From NCBI RefSeq assembly GCF_014836845.1, contig NZ_JACSQA010000011.1, positions 1 through 64,000 of the forward strand: 64,000 bases of DNA, written 5' to 3'. Within the stretch, counting starts at the first letter, position 1. Every line of letters begins with the position of its first letter. The DNA is from Ureibacillus galli (GTDB taxonomy: Bacteria; Bacillota; Bacilli; Bacillales_A; Planococcaceae). A model generated the notes under the pieces. That model did no database searches, had not been told where the DNA came from, and saw only the letters and a list, made by a program, of their open reading frames with translations. A program made the translations under genes and the position numbers. This document shows, piece by piece, positions 18,539 through 29,114 of the stretch.

Positions 18539-18567
18539 ATCTTAAGTAAGTCATAACATATTGTCAA
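18539..18567 (-). promoter_or_regulatory. Sigma-A promoter of hisS-aspS
   Basis: A consensus -35 TTGACA (18562-18567) and -10 TAAGAT (18539-18544) are separated by 17 bases on the minus strand, putting the transcript start near 18532, just before T-box stem I. Confidence 0.8.
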
Positions 18568-18675
18568 CTATTTTCAAAAAACAGTGGATTTTAGTGCATA
18601 ATTGATTTTAAAATGAAAAGAGTAAATATGGTTATGCATCTCCTTACTAAATTATGAATGAACAGGAGGAATTAG

Positions 18676-20274
18676 ATGAAACAAAACGCAGTTAATTATT
18701 TTTTGGCCTTCATCTTAATCTGTTCATTGCTGTTTCCTTATACATATGAAACACATGCATTTGCATCAGATGAAGATACACCTGATTTAATTGTTTCTGC
18801 TGAAATTTTATATTTAAGAGAAGGACCTGGATTATCTTATCCAATTTTAGAAACGTTAAAACAAGGTGAAGAGCTAACCTTTATTGAAAAGCAAGATGAT
18901 TGGTATCACGTAAAAGTAAAAAATGTTGAAGGGTGGGTTGCCTCATGGTTAACTTCCACTCCAAAAAGTTCTGAGACAAAACAACCTGAAAGTACCGTCA
19001 TATCCCAAGTCGATCATTTAAATATTCGAGCGGATGCTTCTATTTCATCACCCGTATTAAATCAATTAAACGTTGGTGATGAAGCAAATGTCTTAGCAAC
19101 AGAAAATGGTTGGGTGAAAATTTCCTATAACGGAACAGTCGGTTGGGTTTCTTCAGAATATGTAACAAAAAATAAAACGGAAACGGTTGAACAATCCGAA
19201 ACCTCAGAAGAAAATACAGCTTCAAATAATCCTAAACTATTTTCAATTGCCGTAGATGCAGTGAACGTTCGTAAAAAACCTAATTTGTCATCCAAGAAAA
19301 TTGGGACAGCAAAAAGGGACGAACAATACGAAGTGCTAGATCGGGAAAATAACTGGGTGAAAATTCAATATGGTAAAGAAAAAGGTTGGGTTTATAGTTT
19401 TTACGGAACTTTTCAAGAAAATGAGAAAATCCCTACCGCTGCTCAATCAGACACAACTTCTGCTGATCAAAGTACCGTGACGATTATCTATAATGGCACG
19501 AACCTTCGTGAAGTACCTTCCACTTCATCTAATGTGGTCCTTCGCGCGAATGCTGGCGAGAAATACCCTGTACTCTCTACAAAGGACGATTGGTATGAAG
19601 TGGAGTTGGACAAGAATACATCTGCCTATGTAGCAAATTGGGTCGTTTCGGTAGACCAAGAAATGGCGGGTTCTGATGGAACGGTTCAGAAACAAACGTC
19701 CAAAGAAAATCGAAAAAAAGGAACGTTAAAAGGAATCCAAATTGTCATTGATCCCGGTCATGGTGGACATGATAGAGGTACAACTGGAGCAAGTGGAACG
19801 GAAGAAAAGGATATCAACTTAAAAACAGTTGAATTACTGACATCCAAATTACGTTCCGCAGGGGCAGATGTTATTTTAACTCGAGAATCCGATGTTTATG
19901 TTGATTTACGTAAACGAGTATCCATTTCCCATCAATATGGAGCAGATGCTTTTATAAGCATTCATTATGACGCGACAGAGGACAGCTCTATTTCTGGCTT
20001 TACAACTTACTATACTAATAGTTTCCAACGTGAGTTAGCGGAGTATGTTCACAATGGTCTATCTGAAAAGGTAACGATTCGAGATCGAGGTGTTCAACCT
20101 GGTAATTATCTAGTTACTCGTGAAAATAAACAACCAGCTATTTTAATCGAATTAGGCTACTTAAGTAATCCTAGTGAAGAACGGGTTGTAACAACGGATT
20201 ATTATCGTGAACAGGCTACATTAGGAATTTACCAAGGGATACTAGATTATTTTGATGCACAACTAGAAAATTAA
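18676..20274 (+). CDS. Secreted N-acetylmuramoyl-L-alanine amidase with four SH3 repeats (YrvJ-like)
   Basis: A 532-residue secreted wall hydrolase. A signal peptide (1 to about 30, core FLAFILICSLLF) is followed by four bacterial SH3 domains near 37-93, 108-165, 189-246 and 267-325, each with the N-x-R-x-x-P/A pattern and a closing G-W-V. A linker leads to an Amidase_3 domain (352-530). Zn ligands are H362 in 'DPGHGG', E376 or E377 in 'GTEEKD' and H430 in 'SIHYDAT'; the catalytic Glu is E492 in 'IELGYLSN'. It cuts the bond between muramic acid and the stem peptide. GGAGGAATTAG precedes ATG 18676. It sits between hisS and dtd as yrvJ does. Confidence 0.93.
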   Translation: MKQNAVNYFLAFILICSLLFPYTYETHAFASDEDTPDLIVSAEILYLREGPGLSYPILETLKQGEELTFIEKQDDWYHVKVKNVEGWVASWLTSTPKSSETKQPESTVISQVDHLNIRADASISSPVLNQLNVGDEANVLATENGWVKISYNGTVGWVSSEYVTKNKTETVEQSETSEENTASNNPKLFSIAVDAVNVRKKPNLSSKKIGTAKRDEQYEVLDRENNWVKIQYGKEKGWVYSFYGTFQENEKIPTAAQSDTTSADQSTVTIIYNGTNLREVPSTSSNVVLRANAGEKYPVLSTKDDWYEVELDKNTSAYVANWVVSVDQEMAGSDGTVQKQTSKENRKKGTLKGIQIVIDPGHGGHDRGTTGASGTEEKDINLKTVELLTSKLRSAGADVILTRESDVYVDLRKRVSISHQYGADAFISIHYDATEDSSISGFTTYYTNSFQRELAEYVHNGLSEKVTIRDRGVQPGNYLVTRENKQPAILIELGYLSNPSEERVVTTDYYREQATLGIYQGILDYFDAQLEN

Positions 20275-20306
20275 AAGAGTTGCTCATTTTGAGCAACTCT
20301 TTTTTA
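20273..20306. terminator. Bidirectional terminator between the amidase gene and dtd
   Basis: AAAGAGTTGCTC pairs perfectly with GAGCAACTCTTT around a 5-base loop, with T-runs on both strands. It serves the convergent amidase and dtd genes, whose stops lie within 10 bases on either side. Confidence 0.9.
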
Positions 20307-20311
20307 TTTGA

Positions 20312-20761
20312 CTATTCTTTCGGTTTAGATTCAACGATTACTGTAACAGGTCCATCGTTTATTAATGCTACGTCCATCATCGCACCAAAAATACCTGTTT
20401 CGACATGCAACCCAAAGGTTTTAAGCTCTTCGTTAAACGATTCCCACAAAGGTAACGCAACTTCGGGCCTCGCTGCTTCAATAAAGCTTGGTCTTCTACC
20501 CTTTCGAGTATCGCCGTATAATGTAAATTGGGAAACGGATAAAATATCCCCACCATGTTCTACAATGGAACGATTCATTTTCCCCTCTTCATCTTCCCAT
20601 AGCCTTAATTCCGCTACTTTCTTAGCAACATAACGTACATCTTCGATTGTATCATGATGGGTTAATCCAACTAGTAATACATATCCGGAATTAATAGCAC
20701 CTGTAACTTTACCTTCAACCGTAACCGATGCTTGTTTACTTCTTTGAATAACTACTCTCAT
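20312..20761 (-). CDS. dtd: D-aminoacyl-tRNA deacylase
   Basis: A 149-residue DTD protein, full length. It removes D-amino acids (and glycine from tRNA-Ala) from mischarged tRNA. The two active-site motifs are present: [17 protein letters not shown] (about 77-93) and '[11 protein letters not shown]' near the C terminus, the cross-subunit G-P dipeptide included. It starts 17 bases after relA ends, the relA-dtd operon arrangement of Bacillales. Confidence 0.95.
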   Translation of the reverse strand: MRVVIQRSKQASVTVEGKVTGAINSGYVLLVGLTHHDTIEDVRYVAKKVAELRLWEDEEGKMNRSIVEHGGDILSVSQFTLYGDTRKGRRPSFIEAARPEVALPLWESFNEELKTFGLHVETGIFGAMMDVALINDGPVTVIVESKPKE

Positions 20762-20778
20762 TCATTAAACCTCGTCTA

Positions 20779-22974
20779 TTAATTAATGACCCGTTGAACG
20801 GAATAAATATCTGGTAATTGTTTAATTCTTTCTACAACTTTGTGTAACCCTGAAAGATTTGAAATCGCAATCGTTAAATGAATCGTTGCTATTTTATCGT
20901 GATCCGCACGACCAGAAACAGCTAAAATATTTGTTTTAGCCTCGCTTACTGCATGCATTACATCGTTTAATATGCCAGGACGATCAAAGGCAGATACTTC
21001 GATATCTACTGGATACTCTTTTCGTACTTGCGTTTGACTATGTTCCCACTCAACTTCAATTAAACGATCCATATTATCCCCTTCTTGTATATTCGGACAA
21101 TCTGAACGATGGACGGAAACACCACGACCTTTTGTAATAAATCCAACAATTTCATCTCCAGGTACAGGAGTGCAGCAGCGAGATAAACGAATTAGCAAAT
21201 TATCAATTCCTTTAACGATAACCCCTGATTCGGTTTTACGCTTTTTCGTAGAAGGATTTTGCATTTCCTTTACGATTTTTTCAAAGGCTTCTTCCTGTTC
21301 CCGTTCTCTTCGTTTCTTTTCAGCAAGTCGATTGACAATTTGTTGAGCAGTAATTCCACCTACACCAACGGCAGCATATAAGTCTTCTTCATTTGTATAA
21401 TTTAATTTATCTAAAACCCGTTTTATATTTTCAGCGGAAAGTACTTCCTTAATATCGAAATCTTGAGATTTAATCTCCTTTTCAATGAGATCTTTCCCTT
21501 TTACGATATTATCTTCCCTTAAATGTTTCTTAAAGAATTGTTTAATTTTATTTTTTGCTTGGGAACTTTGGGCGATTTTCAACCAGTCTCTACTTGGTCC
21601 AAAGGATTGTTTCGATGTTAAAATTTCAATAATATCCCCTGTTTTTAAAGGCGTATCTAACGGTACCATTTTACCATTTACTTTTGCTCCGATTGTTCGG
21701 TTTCCGACCTCCGAATGGACACGGTAAGCAAAATCGATTGGAACAGAGCCAGAAGGCAATTCAATTACTTCCCCTTTAGGGGTGAAAACATAAACCATAT
21801 CGGAGAACAAATCAAATTTTAATGATTCCATAAATTCTTCGGCATTGGACGATTCATTTTGAAATTCTAAAATTTCACGGAACCAAGTTAATTTTTGGTC
21901 AATACTTTCCTTATTGGAAACAGATTTCCCTTCTTTATATGCCCAGTGAGCAGCAATCCCGTATTCGGCAATTTGATGCATATCTCGAGTACGGATTTGT
22001 ACTTCTAATGGATCACCGTAAGGACCAATGACTGTCGTATGAAGTGACTGGTACAAATTTTGTTTCGGCATGGCAATATAGTCTTTAAAACGACCTGGCA
22101 TCGGTTTCCATAATGTATGTACGATTCCAAGTACTGCATAGCAATCTTTAATGCTATCTACTATAACCCGTACAGCAAGTAAATCATAAATTTCATTAAA
22201 TTGTTTATTTTGTAAAACCATTTTTCGATAAATACTGTAAATATGTTTCGGTCGGCCAGATATTTCAGCTTCTATTTCGACATCAGTCAGTTGAGATCTC
22301 ACTTCATCCATGACATTTTCTAAATACGCTTCTCGTTCCACGCGTTTTCTTTTCATCAAGCTGACGATTCGATAATATTGCTGGGGGTTTAAATAACGTA
22401 ATGCTGTATCTTCTAGCTCCCATTTAACCTTTGAAATTCCTAAGCGATGAGCAAGTGGTGCAAAAATTTCTAATGTTTCATTGGAAATACGTCTCTGTTT
22501 TTCAGCGGATAAATGTTTTAACGTTCGCATATTATGAAGACGGTCAGCAAGTTTAATTAAAATAACACGAATATCTTGCGCCATGGCAACAAACATTTTC
22601 CGATGATTTTCTGCTTGTTGTTCTTTTTTCGACAAATATTTAATTTTCCCCAGCTTCGTTACGCCATCAACTAACATCGCGACTTCTTCATTAAATTCGT
22701 TTACTAAATCATCTCGTGTAACAGTAGTATCTTCTACGACATCATGAAGAAAACCAGCAGCAACCGTTTCCGGGTCCATTTGGAGCTCAGCTAAAATTCC
22801 TGCTACTTGTATAGGATGAATAATATACGGTTCCCCTGAACTACGAAGCTGCTCTTTATGTGCTTCATTTGCTACTTCATAGGCTTTCTTTACGAAGGCA
22901 ACATGTTCATCGTTCATATATGCTTTGACGAGCGCGAATACATCTTCGGGCGTCAAAATTTGCTCTTTCGCCAT
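20779..22974 (-). CDS. relA: Bifunctional (p)ppGpp synthetase/hydrolase Rel
   Basis: A 731-residue Rel enzyme, normal length. The HD hydrolase domain has the metal pair at 77-78 in '[10 protein letters not shown]'. The synthetase domain carries R-F-K-D at 295-298, the signature of bifunctional Rel rather than of E. coli RelA. Then come TGS (about 390-455), a zinc-finger/helical region with '[14 protein letters not shown]' near 600-613, and a C-terminal ACT domain. It makes the stringent-response alarmone and degrades it. ATG at 22974 has AAGGTGG seven bases upstream; a TATACA -10 candidate lies near 23020. Confidence 0.97.
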   Translation of the reverse strand: MAKEQILTPEDVFALVKAYMNDEHVAFVKKAYEVANEAHKEQLRSSGEPYIIHPIQVAGILAELQMDPETVAAGFLHDVVEDTTVTRDDLVNEFNEEVAMLVDGVTKLGKIKYLSKKEQQAENHRKMFVAMAQDIRVILIKLADRLHNMRTLKHLSAEKQRRISNETLEIFAPLAHRLGISKVKWELEDTALRYLNPQQYYRIVSLMKRKRVEREAYLENVMDEVRSQLTDVEIEAEISGRPKHIYSIYRKMVLQNKQFNEIYDLLAVRVIVDSIKDCYAVLGIVHTLWKPMPGRFKDYIAMPKQNLYQSLHTTVIGPYGDPLEVQIRTRDMHQIAEYGIAAHWAYKEGKSVSNKESIDQKLTWFREILEFQNESSNAEEFMESLKFDLFSDMVYVFTPKGEVIELPSGSVPIDFAYRVHSEVGNRTIGAKVNGKMVPLDTPLKTGDIIEILTSKQSFGPSRDWLKIAQSSQAKNKIKQFFKKHLREDNIVKGKDLIEKEIKSQDFDIKEVLSAENIKRVLDKLNYTNEEDLYAAVGVGGITAQQIVNRLAEKKRREREQEEAFEKIVKEMQNPSTKKRKTESGVIVKGIDNLLIRLSRCCTPVPGDEIVGFITKGRGVSVHRSDCPNIQEGDNMDRLIEVEWEHSQTQVRKEYPVDIEVSAFDRPGILNDVMHAVSEAKTNILAVSGRADHDKIATIHLTIAISNLSGLHKVVERIKQLPDIYSVQRVIN

Positions 22975-23181
22975 TAGTTGTCCACCTTGCTAAAAAATTT
23001 TCAAATTTAATATATAAACTTAATTGTATAAAAAATATGTATAAAAAGTAAAGATAACTACATAAATCATTTCAGAAATACGACAAATTCGAACATTTTT
23101 CGAACATTATTTTACTTTTAATAAAACCTTATTTCAATTATTTTATTACGAATCCAAAAATTGGTGAGCAGCTAATAAATT

Positions 23182-23221
23182 AAAAGGAAATATCCCGAAA
23201 AAATGCGGGATATTTCCTTTT
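23182..23221 (-). terminator. Terminator of the recJ-apt operon
   Basis: AAAAGGAAATATCCCG pairs with CGGGATATTTCCTTTT around an 8-base loop, five bases after the apt stop; T-runs lie on both sides. Confidence 0.9.
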
Positions 23222-23226
23222 TAGGA

Positions 23227-23739
23227 TTAATATTCAATTAACGTTTTAATTGGATAGTTGCCAATTTTGTCACGACCATTTAAGTCTTTTAACTCAATAA
23301 TAAATGCACAACCTGCTACAACGCCACCTAATTTTTCAATTAATTGAATCGTTGCATCTACAGTACCGCCCGTAGCTAATAAATCGTCAACAATTAATGC
23401 TTTTTGCCCAGGTTTAATCGCATCTTGATGCATTGTTAAAACGTCTTGTCCATATTCTAAACCGTATTCAACACGTACAACTTCACGAGGAAGTTTTCCT
23501 TCTTTACGTACCGGTGCAAATCCGATTTCTAGAGCATAGGCAACCGGGCAACCGATGATAAATCCGCGCGCTTCGGGTCCAACAATTACTTCTGCCCCTA
23601 CTTCTTTGGCGAATTCAACGATTTTATCTGCAGCATATTTAAATGCTGGCCCATTATCCATGATAGTTGTAATATCTTTAAAACTAATGCCTTCTTTCGG
23701 CCAGTTTTCGACAGTTGTTACATATTGCTTTAAATCCAT
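23227..23739 (-). CDS. apt: Adenine phosphoribosyltransferase
   Basis: The 170-residue purine-salvage enzyme converts adenine and PRPP to AMP. The PRPP-binding loop '[17 protein letters not shown]' lies near 118-134, and '[10 protein letters not shown]' near 54-63 binds the base. Length and order (recJ-apt-relA) match B. subtilis. It begins 16 bases after recJ. Confidence 0.96.
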   Translation of the reverse strand: MDLKQYVTTVENWPKEGISFKDITTIMDNGPAFKYAADKIVEFAKEVGAEVIVGPEARGFIIGCPVAYALEIGFAPVRKEGKLPREVVRVEYGLEYGQDVLTMHQDAIKPGQKALIVDDLLATGGTVDATIQLIEKLGGVVAGCAFIIELKDLNGRDKIGNYPIKTLIEY

Positions 23740-23755
23740 TATTAATTTGTCCTCC

Positions 23756-26092
23756 TTAGGAATAGAGATATTCCTTCATTCGTTCATTAAACCATTGTTT
23801 TAATTCTAAATATGGTGCATACAAAAGCTTCTGTTCTATTTCAATTTGTTCCACTCTTTTTTTATAACTTGCCGCTTCAGAAAGAGAACGCTTTGTTGCA
23901 TGAATATTTACAGTCGTCAGACCATTTTCTATTGTAACAAAACCTAGCTCAAAAAACACGTTTGTCATAAATTTTATTACTTCTATATTTAATCCAATAT
24001 GTTGGGATAACTGTTCCAAATGAACGGACAAATTAAATCCTGGACGCTTTTTCAAGAAGGAGTAAAACCAACCAAATTGTTCGCGAGTCGGCATGCCATT
24101 AAAAAATTTTGATTCCGGAGTATAGAAAACTGCATAAATTCTTTTTGGTTGCACTTGTTGAATGAATTCCTCAAGTACAATGATACTCGGTGGTAAATCT
24201 AATAAAACCACATTCGATGAACTAATCTTTAATTTCGATGAATCTGACATTAAAGAAATATCGTTGTTCCCTATATCTCCTTTGAAATGTTCAACCGTTT
24301 TTTGATCGAAGGCAATAAACGCACAATTTTGTTGTGGAAGGGCATGAATCCATTTTTGTGCTTGGCCTTTCCCACGGTAATCAAACAGCTGCCATTCCTT
24401 TGTTTGAACATCTGAAATCATAAATTGAGGCTTTTTCTTCCCTTGCCATTCATTAATTTGTAAATCTCCAACGAAAGATAAATGAACACCATAAGTGATT
24501 TCATCATATAAGTACCCTTTACTAAAGCCTATAGCATCAATTGTACCGTATGCATCCTCTAGCTCCATTTTTAAATGATTTTCGCCCGAACCAATTTTTT
24601 TCATTGTTCGTACTTGTACATTTTGTAGTGCATAGACCGGTTTGGCAAAACCTGTTCCAAAAGGGCCCAGCTTTTTGATTTCTTCAATGGCTTCTACCGT
24701 TACTTCGCTAAGTTCAACCGGTACATCAATCATTAATTTCGGTGTTAACATTTCGTCTGTCAAAACTTCTTCAGCTTGTTTATGAAGCCGTTGACGCAGT
24801 TCATCGACATGTTCAAGAGCAAAGGTCATACCCGCCGCCATTGGATGTCCACCGAAATGAGGTAAGATTTCACGATTTTTCGCTAACTCTTGGTATAAGT
24901 GAAAACCTTCGATACTTCGACCAGAACCTTTCGCTGTCCCTTTCAAAGGATCCAATGATAAGACGATTGTTGGGCGATAATATTTTTCCACTAGTCGGGA
25001 AGCAACAATTCCAATGACGCCAGGATTCCACCCTTCTTTAGCTACGACAAGGACTAAAGAATTCGAAATGTTTGGATTCTGTTCAATCATATTGATTGCT
25101 TCCTCTGTAATAGATTGGACAATTTCTTTTCGCTCCACATTTTTTTTATTTAAAAGTTTTGCCCCTTCTGCTGCTTCCAAATCATTTTCGCTCATTAGAA
25201 ATGTTACGCCTGGATCAGCATCTCCTAATCGTCCAATAGCATTTAGACGAGGACCGAAATAAAATCCAATTGTATCTTCATCAATTTCATGCTGTTTTAC
25301 ACTTGTCACTTCGCATAGGGCACGTACCCATGGATTGTAAGATGTTCGTAAATGCTTTATACCTTGCTGGACAATATAGCGATTTTCCCCAACTAGAGGA
25401 ACTAAATCCGCCACGGTTCCAATTGCTACATATTCATATAAATGTTCTGGAACTTCCCCATAAAGGGCATGGGCTAATTTAAAGGCAACCCCTACCCCTG
25501 CCAATTCTCCAAAAGGATAATGTCCTTCAGGTACACGGGGGTGAATAATGATATCCGCTGGTGGCAATATTTCTCCTGCTTCATGGTGATCTGTAACGAT
25601 GACGTCCATTCCAAGTTCTTTTGCTATTCGAATTGGTTCTATTCCACTAATACCGTTATCGACAGTAATAATTAATTGTACACCGTTCTCAAAAGCCTTA
25701 CGGAAAAGTTGTTCATTTGGACCATAACCATGGTCAAAGCGATTTGGAATACAAAAGTCCACATCCGCACCTAAATCCAACAAAACATTCATCATAACAG
25801 TCGTACTCGTAATCCCATCGGCATCATAATCGCCATAGATTAATATTTTCTCACCATTATTTAAAGCCGCCTCAATACGTTCTACAGCTTCTTTCATACC
25901 GTTTAATAAATAGGGACTATGTAAATGACTTTCATCCATTTGCAAAACGGATTTTGCCTCCTGAACGGATGTATAGCCTCTTGCAATTAAAATTTTCGCC
26001 ACGATGGATGAAATATTTAATTCTTTTTGTAATTTAATAATGTTTTCTTCATTCGGTTGTTCAACAATCCATTTCTTCGTTGATTCGATCAT
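23756..26092 (-). CDS. recJ: Single-strand DNA 5'-3' exonuclease RecJ
   Basis: A 778-residue nuclease with Mn-binding motifs GDYDADG (87-93), DNGISG (145-150) and DHH (168-170), then the DHHA1 domain with 'GGHPMAAG' near 415-422 and an OB fold. The C-terminal extension (about 560-778) is the Bacillus-type domain that contacts SSB and is absent in E. coli RecJ. RecJ works in base-excision and mismatch repair and in recombination with RecQ. It is cotranscribed with apt. Confidence 0.96.
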   Translation of the reverse strand: MIESTKKWIVEQPNEENIIKLQKELNISSIVAKILIARGYTSVQEAKSVLQMDESHLHSPYLLNGMKEAVERIEAALNNGEKILIYGDYDADGITSTTVMMNVLLDLGADVDFCIPNRFDHGYGPNEQLFRKAFENGVQLIITVDNGISGIEPIRIAKELGMDVIVTDHHEAGEILPPADIIIHPRVPEGHYPFGELAGVGVAFKLAHALYGEVPEHLYEYVAIGTVADLVPLVGENRYIVQQGIKHLRTSYNPWVRALCEVTSVKQHEIDEDTIGFYFGPRLNAIGRLGDADPGVTFLMSENDLEAAEGAKLLNKKNVERKEIVQSITEEAINMIEQNPNISNSLVLVVAKEGWNPGVIGIVASRLVEKYYRPTIVLSLDPLKGTAKGSGRSIEGFHLYQELAKNREILPHFGGHPMAAGMTFALEHVDELRQRLHKQAEEVLTDEMLTPKLMIDVPVELSEVTVEAIEEIKKLGPFGTGFAKPVYALQNVQVRTMKKIGSGENHLKMELEDAYGTIDAIGFSKGYLYDEITYGVHLSFVGDLQINEWQGKKKPQFMISDVQTKEWQLFDYRGKGQAQKWIHALPQQNCAFIAFDQKTVEHFKGDIGNNDISLMSDSSKLKISSSNVVLLDLPPSIIVLEEFIQQVQPKRIYAVFYTPESKFFNGMPTREQFGWFYSFLKKRPGFNLSVHLEQLSQHIGLNIEVIKFMTNVFFELGFVTIENGLTTVNIHATKRSLSEAASYKKRVEQIEIEQKLLYAPYLELKQWFNERMKEYLYS

Positions 26093-26213
26093 TTTGTCAC
26101 ATCCTCAATTTTTCATTATACCGAAAATAGAACGCTTCTACTAATCTTTAAAAATAGAGAAATTGAGAAATTATGCAAAAAACGTTTATTTTAATTGCTT
26201 TACGATATGAAAA

Positions 26214-26253
26214 AAAGTGTAGACAAAGTCAAAAACGACTTTATCTACACTTT
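26214..26253 (-). terminator. Terminator after secDF
   Basis: AAAGTGTAGA-C-AAAGTC pairs with GACTTT-A-TCTACACTTT (one mismatch) around a 6-base loop, with a T-run on the minus strand, 15 bases after the secDF stop. Confidence 0.9.
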
Positions 26254-26267
26254 GTTTAATCTATTTC

Positions 26268-28532
26268 TTATACAACAGGTTCGTCTGAACCCCATTGTTT
26301 TTTCTCTTTTTTCTCAACAACTGCACCTTTTTTGTCCATTTGACGACATTTTAACGTATACCAAATTTGTGCAGCGATACAGATGGAGGAATACATCCCC
26401 GTAACTAATCCAATTAATAACGCAATGGAGAAGTTTTGAATTGCTGGTGCGCCGAAGATTAACAATGCCACTACAACAATGATCACCGTTAATACTGTGT
26501 TTACTGAGCGGGCCATCGTTTGTCGAAGGGACTTATTAATAATATCCGCCAATTCTTCCTTCGTAGAGATAACCCCTTTTCGATCAACATTTTCACGAAT
26601 TCGGTCAAAGGTAACGATTGTATCGTTAATCGAATAACCAACGATGGTTAAAATGGCAGCGATAAAAGTAATATCTACTTCTAAACGGAACACACTGAAA
26701 ATGGCAACCATAAAGAATACATCATGTAGCAAGGAAGCGATTGCTCCTACCCCCATACGCCATTCGAATCGGAATGCAACATAAATAATAATTCCTAATG
26801 CGGCAATAGCAAGGGCGTAGATAGCATTTCTCACAAGCTCTTGTCCTACTGTCGGAGACACAGTACTTACATTTGGCTCATGACCATAATCATCTAATAC
26901 TTCAGCTTTGTAAGTTAAAATTTCTTTTTGTGATAAATCATCTTTATAAGTAATGACAGCCGTATTTTGTTCTTCACCAGAGATAAGGATATCTTCTGAA
27001 GGGAAACCAATCTCATCTATATAATCTTTTATTTGTTCTTGATTGATTTGTTCATCCGCCATAATTTCTACCCGTGTACCACTTGAAAAATCGATACCTA
27101 AGTCTAATCTGAATATACTTATTATGACGCCACCAACTAATAAAATAACAATCGATAAACTATAGAATTTTTTACGATTATGAACAAAGTCGAAACGATC
27201 AAAGTTTGTTGATAAGTCCAGTGTAGATAACCCTTCGGATTCTTCGTGAATTTTCTTTTTACGAACCCCATAAAAGAATGGACTGTTGAAATAACCACTT
27301 TTAATAAGTAAACCAATTAAAATTCGAGATAACCAAACGGCAGTTACGAAACTTAAAACAATCGTAATCATTAATGTTGTCGCAAAGCCTTTTACTGAGC
27401 TTGTACCAAAGTAGAATAATACAACAGCTGCAAGTAAAGTCGTCAACTGGGCATCAATAATAGCTGATAACGATTGTTTAGAGCCTAATTGATATGCCTC
27501 TTGAATCGTCTTCCCTACTCGAAGTTCTTCCTTAATACGTTCCGCGGTTAATATATTCGCATCCACAGCCATCCCGATACCAAGTACTAGTGCGGCAATA
27601 CCAGGTAACGTTAAAACGGCATTGATGGCGTTAAATACAAGCAATACTAAGTAAGTAAAGACTACTAGAGTAATAATCGAAACAAATCCTGGTAATCGAT
27701 AATACAATAACATGAAAATAAAGATTAAGACTACCCCTACAATACTCGCAAATACAGTACTTTTTAATGCTTCTTCACCAAATTGAGCGCCTACGGATGT
27801 TGAATATTTTTCAATTAATTTTACCGGTAAAGCCCCAGCATTTAAAACACTAGCTAAATCCTTTGTCTCTTGAACGGTAAAATTACCGCTGATCATAACA
27901 TCTGTTGTATTTAAAACTTGGTCTACAGAAGCGGCAGAAACAAATTTCGGATCTTCTTTCTGTACTTCTTTTTCATATGAATCGACACCTTCTTCAAAGT
28001 CCATCCATACAACTAATAAGTTTTCACCCAACGGCATTTCTGATATTTTTTTCGTTACATCTGCAAACTTTGATGCATCTTTTAATGTAAGAGTAACGAT
28101 GGGACGATTTTGTTGATCAAAGGAAGCTGCTGCTCCGCCTTCTTTTAAATCCGTACCATCTAATAATAAATTGTCATGAACATCTCGGAAGGTTAAATTA
28201 GCTGTAGTAGATAACAATTCACGCGCGGATGATTGGTCATCAATCCCTGCTAGTTGAACACGAATTCGATTATCTCCTTCAACTTGAATGCTCGGTTCAC
28301 TAACACCGAATTGGTCAATACGATTCGATAGAGCGGTTGTCGTATCTGTTAGGACGCTTTGTGTAATTTTTCCACCATTTAGCGGTTCTACTTCATATAA
28401 AACCTCAAACCCACCTTGTAAGTCTAAGCCGAGTTTTACATCTTTTAAAATCCCTTGTACCGTTGTACCTATTCCAGCTAATAATATAACTACAACGAGT
28501 ACAAAAGTAAAAATACGGCTTTTTTGCTTCAT
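26268..28532 (-). CDS. secDF: Fused protein-export subunit SecDF
   Basis: A 754-residue RND-family protein in which SecD and SecF are one chain, as in B. subtilis. The SecD half has one helix at the N terminus, the large extracellular P1 domain (about 30-240), then five helices with 'GMAVDANILTAERIKEEL'. The SecF half begins near 430 with the matching 'YSINDTIVTFDRIRENV'. The Asp and Arg residues of these motifs form the proton path that pulls preproteins out of SecYEG. The open frame extends 18 codons upstream, but GAGGAGG eight bases before ATG 28532 fixes the start. Confidence 0.96.
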   Translation of the reverse strand: MKQKSRIFTFVLVVVILLAGIGTTVQGILKDVKLGLDLQGGFEVLYEVEPLNGGKITQSVLTDTTTALSNRIDQFGVSEPSIQVEGDNRIRVQLAGIDDQSSARELLSTTANLTFRDVHDNLLLDGTDLKEGGAAASFDQQNRPIVTLTLKDASKFADVTKKISEMPLGENLLVVWMDFEEGVDSYEKEVQKEDPKFVSAASVDQVLNTTDVMISGNFTVQETKDLASVLNAGALPVKLIEKYSTSVGAQFGEEALKSTVFASIVGVVLIFIFMLLYYRLPGFVSIITLVVFTYLVLLVFNAINAVLTLPGIAALVLGIGMAVDANILTAERIKEELRVGKTIQEAYQLGSKQSLSAIIDAQLTTLLAAVVLFYFGTSSVKGFATTLMITIVLSFVTAVWLSRILIGLLIKSGYFNSPFFYGVRKKKIHEESEGLSTLDLSTNFDRFDFVHNRKKFYSLSIVILLVGGVIISIFRLDLGIDFSSGTRVEIMADEQINQEQIKDYIDEIGFPSEDILISGEEQNTAVITYKDDLSQKEILTYKAEVLDDYGHEPNVSTVSPTVGQELVRNAIYALAIAALGIIIYVAFRFEWRMGVGAIASLLHDVFFMVAIFSVFRLEVDITFIAAILTIVGYSINDTIVTFDRIRENVDRKGVISTKEELADIINKSLRQTMARSVNTVLTVIIVVVALLIFGAPAIQNFSIALLIGLVTGMYSSICIAAQIWYTLKCRQMDKKGAVVEKKEKKQWGSDEPVV

Positions 28533-28707
28533 CTTCAAGTCCTCCTCAATTTTGTGTTTACATAAACGTAAACACAAAAAACGCAACTACGTTTTGTCAA
28601 AATGATTAATTCTTTTTATTTAGTTTTACAACTGGCCAAGTAAGTCTATGTAACAAACATATTATGAGACACCTTTGTCCAACTGTCAAACCAACACTAT
28701 AGGTTTA

Positions 28708-29022
28708 CTACCCTTCATTCGTACTTTTCGGTTTTAATAATTCCTGTAGTTCTTCTTGACTTACATCACTAAACCAATTGGCAGAATGAAATTGTTGAAT
28801 TTGAAAATGACTAACAATTTCGGAAGGTTTAATCGCATAAATCGTTTCCACAATTTCATATACCCGTAAATCTTCTACTTTTTGTTTTCGCCATTTTTTT
28901 TGAATACAAAAATTCCAAAGATCCTCTGAAGAAATACCATCATATTCATAATACTTCATCTCTTCCATTTTGCTTTGTAATACTGGTAAAACCTTTTTAT
29001 ATAGCTGTTCGAACTGAATCAT
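28708..29022 (-). CDS. comN: ComN-like post-transcriptional regulator
   Basis: A 104-residue protein of the post-transcriptional-regulator family (B. subtilis ComN/YrzD, 98 residues), which controls the comE competence mRNA and interacts with DivIVA. Conserved features are the helical N half with 'GISSEDLWNFCIQKKWRK' (about 30-47) and the 'ETIYAIKPSEIVSHFQIQ' stretch (59-76). The place between spoVB and secDF matches B. subtilis exactly. No terminator was found in the 175 bases after it. Confidence 0.85.
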   Translation of the reverse strand: MIQFEQLYKKVLPVLQSKMEEMKYYEYDGISSEDLWNFCIQKKWRKQKVEDLRVYEIVETIYAIKPSEIVSHFQIQQFHSANWFSDVSQEELQELLKPKSTNEG

Positions 29023-29114
29023 GACAATCCCCCCAACCAGTAGTTTTAACTAACGACCACTAAGCATACAAATATTGTATCTGAAATTTCTTGAAATGAG
29101 AAGGGATTGAATGA

